A DNA stretch of 11,431 bases from the NCBI GenBank assembly GCA_964483145.1, contig CAZAAK010000071.1:1-11431 (forward strand), given 5' to 3'. The stretch is from Colimorpha sp964483145. GTDB lineage: Bacteria; Bacteroidota; Bacteroidia; Bacteroidales; P3. The position numbers were made by a program, and so were the translations under genes. Under the pieces are notes generated by a model. The model was not told the DNA's origin and searched no databases. It worked only from the letters and a program-made list of their open reading frames with translations. The stretch's first letter is position 1. The number at the start of each line of letters is the position of its first letter. Below, piece by piece: positions 7,167 through 11,431 of this stretch.

Positions 7167-8810
7167 CTATCTGCCCAGTATCTTATTGTACTCGGTAGTG
7201 TCGCTGAGAATCTCCACAGCTTTCTTGACATCGGGATCACATTTGATGGCGGCTTCGATGCAGCCTTTGCGGTAATAGTAGTGCAGAAGAATGGCATCGC
7301 TGAGCAATTCGCTAATTTCTTCGCGGTTTCGGTTGAGGTCTTCCTTTTTGGCGTCCTTGTAGGTCTTCTCTAGTTGGTCGATTTGCTGCTTGAGGTTGTC
7401 TATGTAGTTCTCCTCATCGGCCACTTGGCGCAAGTCGGCAATCAAATTCTCAGTATAGGTTTTGTACTCATATGTCTTGTCGGAGAGGTAGTTGACAAAG
7501 TCGTTCCAGGTTTCGTCGGTAATCTTGAACTCGCCCGCTGGTGCAATAGTGGGATGCTCGCGGTGGAATTTCATGGCGTAGTTGAAAAAGTAAAAGCGGT
7601 TGTATAGTGCCACCGAGAGCAACGATCCGGCTTCATGCTCCACCTCAATGTCTGGTTCAATGCCAAAACCGTCATACACGGTGCGCCCACCACGGGTCTG
7701 GAAAGCAGTTCTAAGCGAGTCAGGTATCTTTGTGGCGCGGCCATTGGCATCACGGTGCTTGTAGTCGATGGCCTGGATGCATCGGCCGCTAGGGATGAAG
7801 TATTTGGCAACTGTCACCTTCATTTGGCTGTTGTAGGGCATCGGCAGGATGTTCTGCACCAATCCTTTGCCATACGAACGCTCACCAATAATTACGGCAC
7901 GGTCAAGGTCCTGGAGGCTGCCACTGACAATTTCGCTGGCCGAGGCGCTGGCGCTATTGATGAGCACTGCCAAAGGGATGTTGAGGTCCTCAGGTTCATG
8001 GCAAGTGCGGCTTTTGATGTTCTTCGCAGCCACCTTGCCTTTGGTCTCTACTACCAGTTCGTTGTTTTTTACCCAAATGTTCACAATGTCCACAGCCTCG
8101 TTCATCAAGCCTCCGCCGTTATTCCGCAAGTCAAGTACAAAGCCTTTCATGTCGGGGTGCTCGCGTTTGAGTAGGTGGAAGGCTTCGCGCACGTTTTTGG
8201 CAGCATCTAGGGTGAACTCATCGAGCCGCACATAACCTATTCCCCCCTCCACCATGCCGTAGTATGGCACGTTGGGCAAACGGATTTCGCCCCGGGTGAT
8301 TCTTACGTCAAACTCCTTACCGTCACGTTCCAAGCGCAGGACTACCGTGGTGCCGGCCTGCCCGCGCATGGCATTGCTGACGTCTGTGGAACTCTTGCCA
8401 CGCGTACTCGTGCCATCAATGGCCACAATTCGGTCGCCGATGCGGATGCCCGCTTTGTCTGCGGGCAGGCTCTCATAGGGTTCGGCAATGTAGATGCTTT
8501 CTCCCTGCTGGTGAATCAGTGCGCCAATTCCGCCATACTGCCCCAATACCTGCATCTTCACATCCTCCATATCGCTCTCGGCAAAGTAGTTGGTGTATGG
8601 GTCCATGGATGCGAGCATAGCATCGATGGCCACCTTTATGGTCTTGCCTGGGTCGACATCGTCCACATAGTTGGTGTTGAGACTTTTGTATACATTGGCG
8701 AAAATTTCCAAATTTTTGGAGATTTCAAATCCCTTGTCGTTCTGCTGGTTTTGTGCAGTGGCAATCAGCCCTGCCAAAATCAATGGCAGTAGCAGAATTT
8801 TTTGTTTCAT
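7167..8810 (-). CDS. S41 family C-terminal-processing peptidase (CtpA/Prc-like)
   Basis: This is a periplasmic serine protease of 547 residues. A signal peptide spans residues 1-19 or so (MKQKILLLPLILAGLIATAQ). An N-terminal helical part follows, then a PDZ domain (about 85-170, with GGIGALI and GIRIGDRIVAIDG). The S41 catalytic core comes next: GYVRLDEF, GFVLDLRNNGGG (223-234), NSASASASEI with Ser290, and GERSYGKG with Lys315. The 25-residue Ser-Lys spacing equals that of E. coli Prc, whose Ser-Lys dyad is established. About 170 C-terminal residues are charged, helical and coiled-coil-like (around 455-500). Family members clip C-termini of envelope proteins. An in-frame ATG at 8834 would add MKIGPQDD ahead of the signal peptide; I prefer 8810. 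It lies between the antiporter (84-base gap) and the ligase-like gene (34-base gap) on the same strand. Confidence 0.94.
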   Translation of the reverse strand: MKQKILLLPLILAGLIATAQNQQNDKGFEISKNLEIFANVYKSLNTNYVDDVDPGKTIKVAIDAMLASMDPYTNYFAESDMEDVKMQVLGQYGGIGALIHQQGESIYIAEPYESLPADKAGIRIGDRIVAIDGTSTRGKSSTDVSNAMRGQAGTTVVLRLERDGKEFDVRITRGEIRLPNVPYYGMVEGGIGYVRLDEFTLDAAKNVREAFHLLKREHPDMKGFVLDLRNNGGGLMNEAVDIVNIWVKNNELVVETKGKVAAKNIKSRTCHEPEDLNIPLAVLINSASASASEIVSGSLQDLDRAVIIGERSYGKGLVQNILPMPYNSQMKVTVAKYFIPSGRCIQAIDYKHRDANGRATKIPDSLRTAFQTRGGRTVYDGFGIEPDIEVEHEAGSLLSVALYNRFYFFNYAMKFHREHPTIAPAGEFKITDETWNDFVNYLSDKTYEYKTYTENLIADLRQVADEENYIDNLKQQIDQLEKTYKDAKKEDLNRNREEISELLSDAILLHYYYRKGCIEAAIKCDPDVKKAVEILSDTTEYNKILGR

Positions 8811-8894
8811 ATCGTCTTGTGGTCCAATTTTCATATTCTCTTGCGCGCAGATGCCGTGCTACGGTCTATTTCCTCCAACAAGCTACCGGAATTT

Positions 8895-11213
8895 TCAAAC
8901 CGTCGGTTGAGGTTGTGCCGTTGAGGCCAATTGGCTCTGTTTGGATTCGTATTGCTGTAGGGTCTCCAGATAGTGGTCGAGCAACTCGTCTATGTCGATG
9001 TTCTGTGGCGAGATGAGCATTATCAGGTCTCCTTCCTGGAACGTTTCGTCGCCCGAGGGGTTGAATATGGTCTGCTCCCCTCGTTTGATGCCGATGACCA
9101 AAGCGTTGTAGATGTCCATGAGCTTGGCTTCTCTGATGGGACGCCCTACCAAAGCATGCCCTTCTGGAACAATCAGGCTGTAATTGTTGATGTTGTGGTC
9201 GCTATGATCGTGAATGAGCATATCGGCCTCCACAGCGATTTGGTTACGCACTTTCGACACCTGATCCTCATTGCCAATGAGTGTCACCTTGTCGCCTGGC
9301 AATAGAAGGGTCTTTTTGTTGGGCAGGTCGTAAATAACACCGGCGCGCTCAATACTCACCACATTAACGCCGTAGCTCTCCCTAATGCCACATTCGCGTA
9401 ATGTCTTTCCTGCCCAAGTCGAGTAGGGCGTTACTGTGCAACTGTCCATATAGAAACTACTCTCCAGCTCTTCGGGAATGGCAAATGAACTTTGGGCCTG
9501 CCGCGAGTTGAGGTTGCTTACAAAACGATCCTCTATACGATGGTAGAAGCCAATCACCGATTTGGATACCAAACTCACCAACACAACCACGATGGCTATC
9601 ACTATCAAGAAGCCTGCCGCAATGTGGATATAGCGCGACACCACCCACCCCACTGTGGTAAGCGCTACAAAATAGCGCAACAACAGCAGTGGAACCACAA
9701 TGACTTGGCTACTACTGCCAATCTCCAACATCTCGGCCATCAGTCTTTTGTTCACCCCCTTTACGGTCAGCGCCCACAAAAATGGGGTCATTGCAAGCAA
9801 TGTTAATGTCATCCCTAGCAAGTTGCCCCAAATCCCCGAAATGCCCAAACTGTCAAAGAGGTTGTTGAGGGCGGGCTTGAGTAGTACAAAACTGAGCAAG
9901 GAAAGCGCCACAATGATGATGCCATAGAAGAGAATGCCCATGATTTGCCTTTTGATGAGGTCGGTGAGTTTGCTCCGGTGTCCTAGTGTTCGGGAGGAAC
10001 GGCTGTACTTCTCTAGCAGTTGCTTGACTTTTTCGGGTATCCGGGTGTAGAACTTTTCGTAGGCAGGTGTGCCCCACTTGATCATATAGGGCGTTACAAA
10101 GGTGGTGATGATGGCAACAGAAACAATAACGGGATAGAGTTTCTCGTCAATGACCCCAAAACTCAAGCCTAGCCCCGCCATGATAAAGCTGAACTCGCCA
10201 ATGTTGCAGAAGCAAAAACCACTCTGCATGGCACCTTTGAGAGGTTTACCGCTCAAAAGAATGCCCAAAGTGGCGCTGAAGGATTTGAGCACCACCACCG
10301 CCAGGGCAATAAGAAGGATGTAATACCATTGGTGTAACAACACTCCGGGGTTGACCAACATGCCCACCGAAACAAAGAAAACTGCCCCAAAGAGGTCTTT
10401 GATGGGAGTGATGATACGGTGGATAACATCGGCTTCGATGGTTTCTGCCAGAATGGCACCCATCATAAAGGCTCCTAGCGCAGCGGAAAAACCTGCAAAA
10501 TCTGCAAAAACTACCATCCCAAAGCAAAGCCCCACGGCAACAATGCACAGGGTCTCCTCCGACATCCATTTGCGCATCCATCTCAGAAAGGACGGAATAA
10601 GAAAAATGCCAAACGAAAACCAAACTATTAGGAAGAAAATCAACTTGACCATACTGATGCCTAGCTGCGCCCCGTCGAAACGCTGGCTGACGCTGAGCGT
10701 GGAGAGGACCACTAGCAACAACACGGCCACCAAATCTTCCACTACCAAAATGGAACGAACGGTACTGGTGAATTTCTGCTGACTGAGTTTCAAGTCCTCA
10801 AACGACTTGACGATAACAGTGGTGGAAGAGATAGACAACATCGCCCCCAAAAAAATGCAGCTCATGTCGCTCAAACCTAGGATATGTCCTATGCTGTCAC
10901 CTGCCACAAACATTACGGCTAGCTCGGTAAGGGCTGTCACAGCATCGGTGGCACTTATCTTTTTCAGTTTTTTGATGCTGATTTCCAATCCCATTGCAAA
11001 CATAAGGAAGACAATGCCAATATCGCTCCAAACATGAATGTTGGTGTCGTCGCTTATGCCTGGGAACCAAGGGAAATAGGGCCCGATAAAAAAGCCGGCA
11101 ACAATGTAGCCCAGCACCAAAGGCTGCTTGAGCCATTTGAAAATTACTGTAATCACTCCGGCAGTAACGAGGATGATGGCAAGGTCAAGAAATATAGGGG
11201 GTAGTGCTAACAT
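8895..11213 (-). CDS. CPA2-type cation:proton antiporter with tandem RCK_C (TrkA_C) domains
   Basis: This large 772-residue inner-membrane transporter has four visible parts. Residues 1-380 form a Na+/H+-exchanger (CPA2) module: GYIVAGFFIGPY, FLMFAMGLEI (69-78), LSISSTTVIVKSFEDLKLS (126-144), the ion-site-like VVED-LVAV (157-164) and GEFSFIMAGLGLSFG. After a basic linker, residues about 423-550 add some four more hydrophobic segments not found in KefB/KefC-length transporters. Two regulatory RCK_C-like units follow, about 588-660 (AGKTLRECGIRESYGVNVVSI, LLLPGDKVTLIG) and 678-745 (VGRPIREAKLMDIYNALVIGI, FQEGDLIMLIS). There is no NAD-binding RCK_N. It probably exchanges K+ or Na+ for protons, with gating by a ligand bound at the RCK_C pair; ion and ligand are not readable from sequence. 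It is the first gene of the presumed four-gene minus-strand run, with a -7 box 22 bases upstream. Confidence 0.9.
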   Translation of the reverse strand: MLALPPIFLDLAIILVTAGVITVIFKWLKQPLVLGYIVAGFFIGPYFPWFPGISDDTNIHVWSDIGIVFLMFAMGLEISIKKLKKISATDAVTALTELAVMFVAGDSIGHILGLSDMSCIFLGAMLSISSTTVIVKSFEDLKLSQQKFTSTVRSILVVEDLVAVLLLVVLSTLSVSQRFDGAQLGISMVKLIFFLIVWFSFGIFLIPSFLRWMRKWMSEETLCIVAVGLCFGMVVFADFAGFSAALGAFMMGAILAETIEADVIHRIITPIKDLFGAVFFVSVGMLVNPGVLLHQWYYILLIALAVVVLKSFSATLGILLSGKPLKGAMQSGFCFCNIGEFSFIMAGLGLSFGVIDEKLYPVIVSVAIITTFVTPYMIKWGTPAYEKFYTRIPEKVKQLLEKYSRSSRTLGHRSKLTDLIKRQIMGILFYGIIIVALSLLSFVLLKPALNNLFDSLGISGIWGNLLGMTLTLLAMTPFLWALTVKGVNKRLMAEMLEIGSSSQVIVVPLLLLRYFVALTTVGWVVSRYIHIAAGFLIVIAIVVVLVSLVSKSVIGFYHRIEDRFVSNLNSRQAQSSFAIPEELESSFYMDSCTVTPYSTWAGKTLRECGIRESYGVNVVSIERAGVIYDLPNKKTLLLPGDKVTLIGNEDQVSKVRNQIAVEADMLIHDHSDHNINNYSLIVPEGHALVGRPIREAKLMDIYNALVIGIKRGEQTIFNPSGDETFQEGDLIMLISPQNIDIDELLDHYLETLQQYESKQSQLASTAQPQPTV

Positions 11214-11234
11214 CGTGATGCGCTTTTATAGTTC

Positions 11235-11242
11235 CAAACCTA
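11235..11242 (-). promoter_or_regulatory. Possible -7 box (TAGGTTTG) for the antiporter operon
   Basis: The minus strand reads TAGGTTTG, matching TAnnTTTG, 21 bases before the antiporter ATG, which would give a leader of about 15 bases. The trailing bases are GA rather than CA and no TTTG -33 is visible, so support is moderate. The rest of the window to 11431 holds no gene I can recognise. Confidence 0.4.
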
Positions 11243-11431
11243 TGTAACGTTTTTTGTCCTCGTTTATTGCCCCACAATGTTACCAAAATCTGTTTTTCCT
11301 GGCATAACTCAGCCGTCATAACTTCATGCGATACCAATTTTAAACATGCCGTGGCTCGATATTATTTGTTCTGGTCGTATATAATACTCCCGGAATTTTA
11401 GACAACCGCATAGGTTGCAGAAAGAAAAATT

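Noticed and set aside
2631..8861. ATGCCGTGCTA shared by the OMP terminator (2631-2641) and the gap before the S41 gene (8851-8861)
   Set aside because: Several 11-base matches are expected by chance in 11 kb, and the second copy lacks the long pairing arm.

Overview
The window looks like a chromosomal segment from a member of the Bacteroidota, probably order Bacteroidales. Three things point there. Several genes are preceded by the Bacteroidota-type -7 promoter element TAnnTTTG, usually followed by CA. Most starts lack a Shine-Dalgarno sequence. The exported proteins carry signal peptides ending in ...A-Q. The protein families (DUF481-like and OMP-type barrels, GH29 fucosidase, S41 and M16 peptidases, an O-antigen-ligase-like protein, and a CPA2 antiporter with a C-terminal RCK_C pair) also fit. 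I cannot name a genus.

Layout, left to right. Positions 1-460 hold no gene I can support. On the minus strand follow a DUF481-like outer-membrane barrel gene (461-1183) and, upstream of it, a Nudix hydrolase gene (1276-1857), each with its own -7 box. Divergent from the Nudix gene on the plus strand are a small outer-membrane beta-barrel gene (1986-2603), closed by two back-to-back hairpins, and after a roughly 300-base gap a secreted GH29 alpha-L-fucosidase (2921-4306). Convergent with the fucosidase, only 16 bases away, ends a minus-strand run of four genes. In transcription order these are a large cation:proton antiporter (11213-8895), an S41 C-terminal-processing protease (8810-7167), an O-antigen-ligase/Wzy-like membrane protein (7132-5591, GTG start) and an M16 zinc protease (ending at 4323). 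The gaps are 84 (60 if the longer S41 start is used), 34 and then either 35 bases or a 4-base ATGA overlap. This suggests one operon driven from a -7 box near 11240.

Functionally the region is envelope-centred: two outer-membrane barrels, a secreted glycosidase, a periplasmic protease, a glycan ligase or polymerase, and an ion antiporter. No pathway links the genes directly. I see no CRISPR array, tRNA, rRNA, complete insertion sequence or phage module, and no convincing new multi-gene system. The points most worth checking are regulatory: a tandemly duplicated -7 box at the fucosidase start, a double hairpin after the OMP gene, and the possible translational coupling of the ligase-like and M16 genes.
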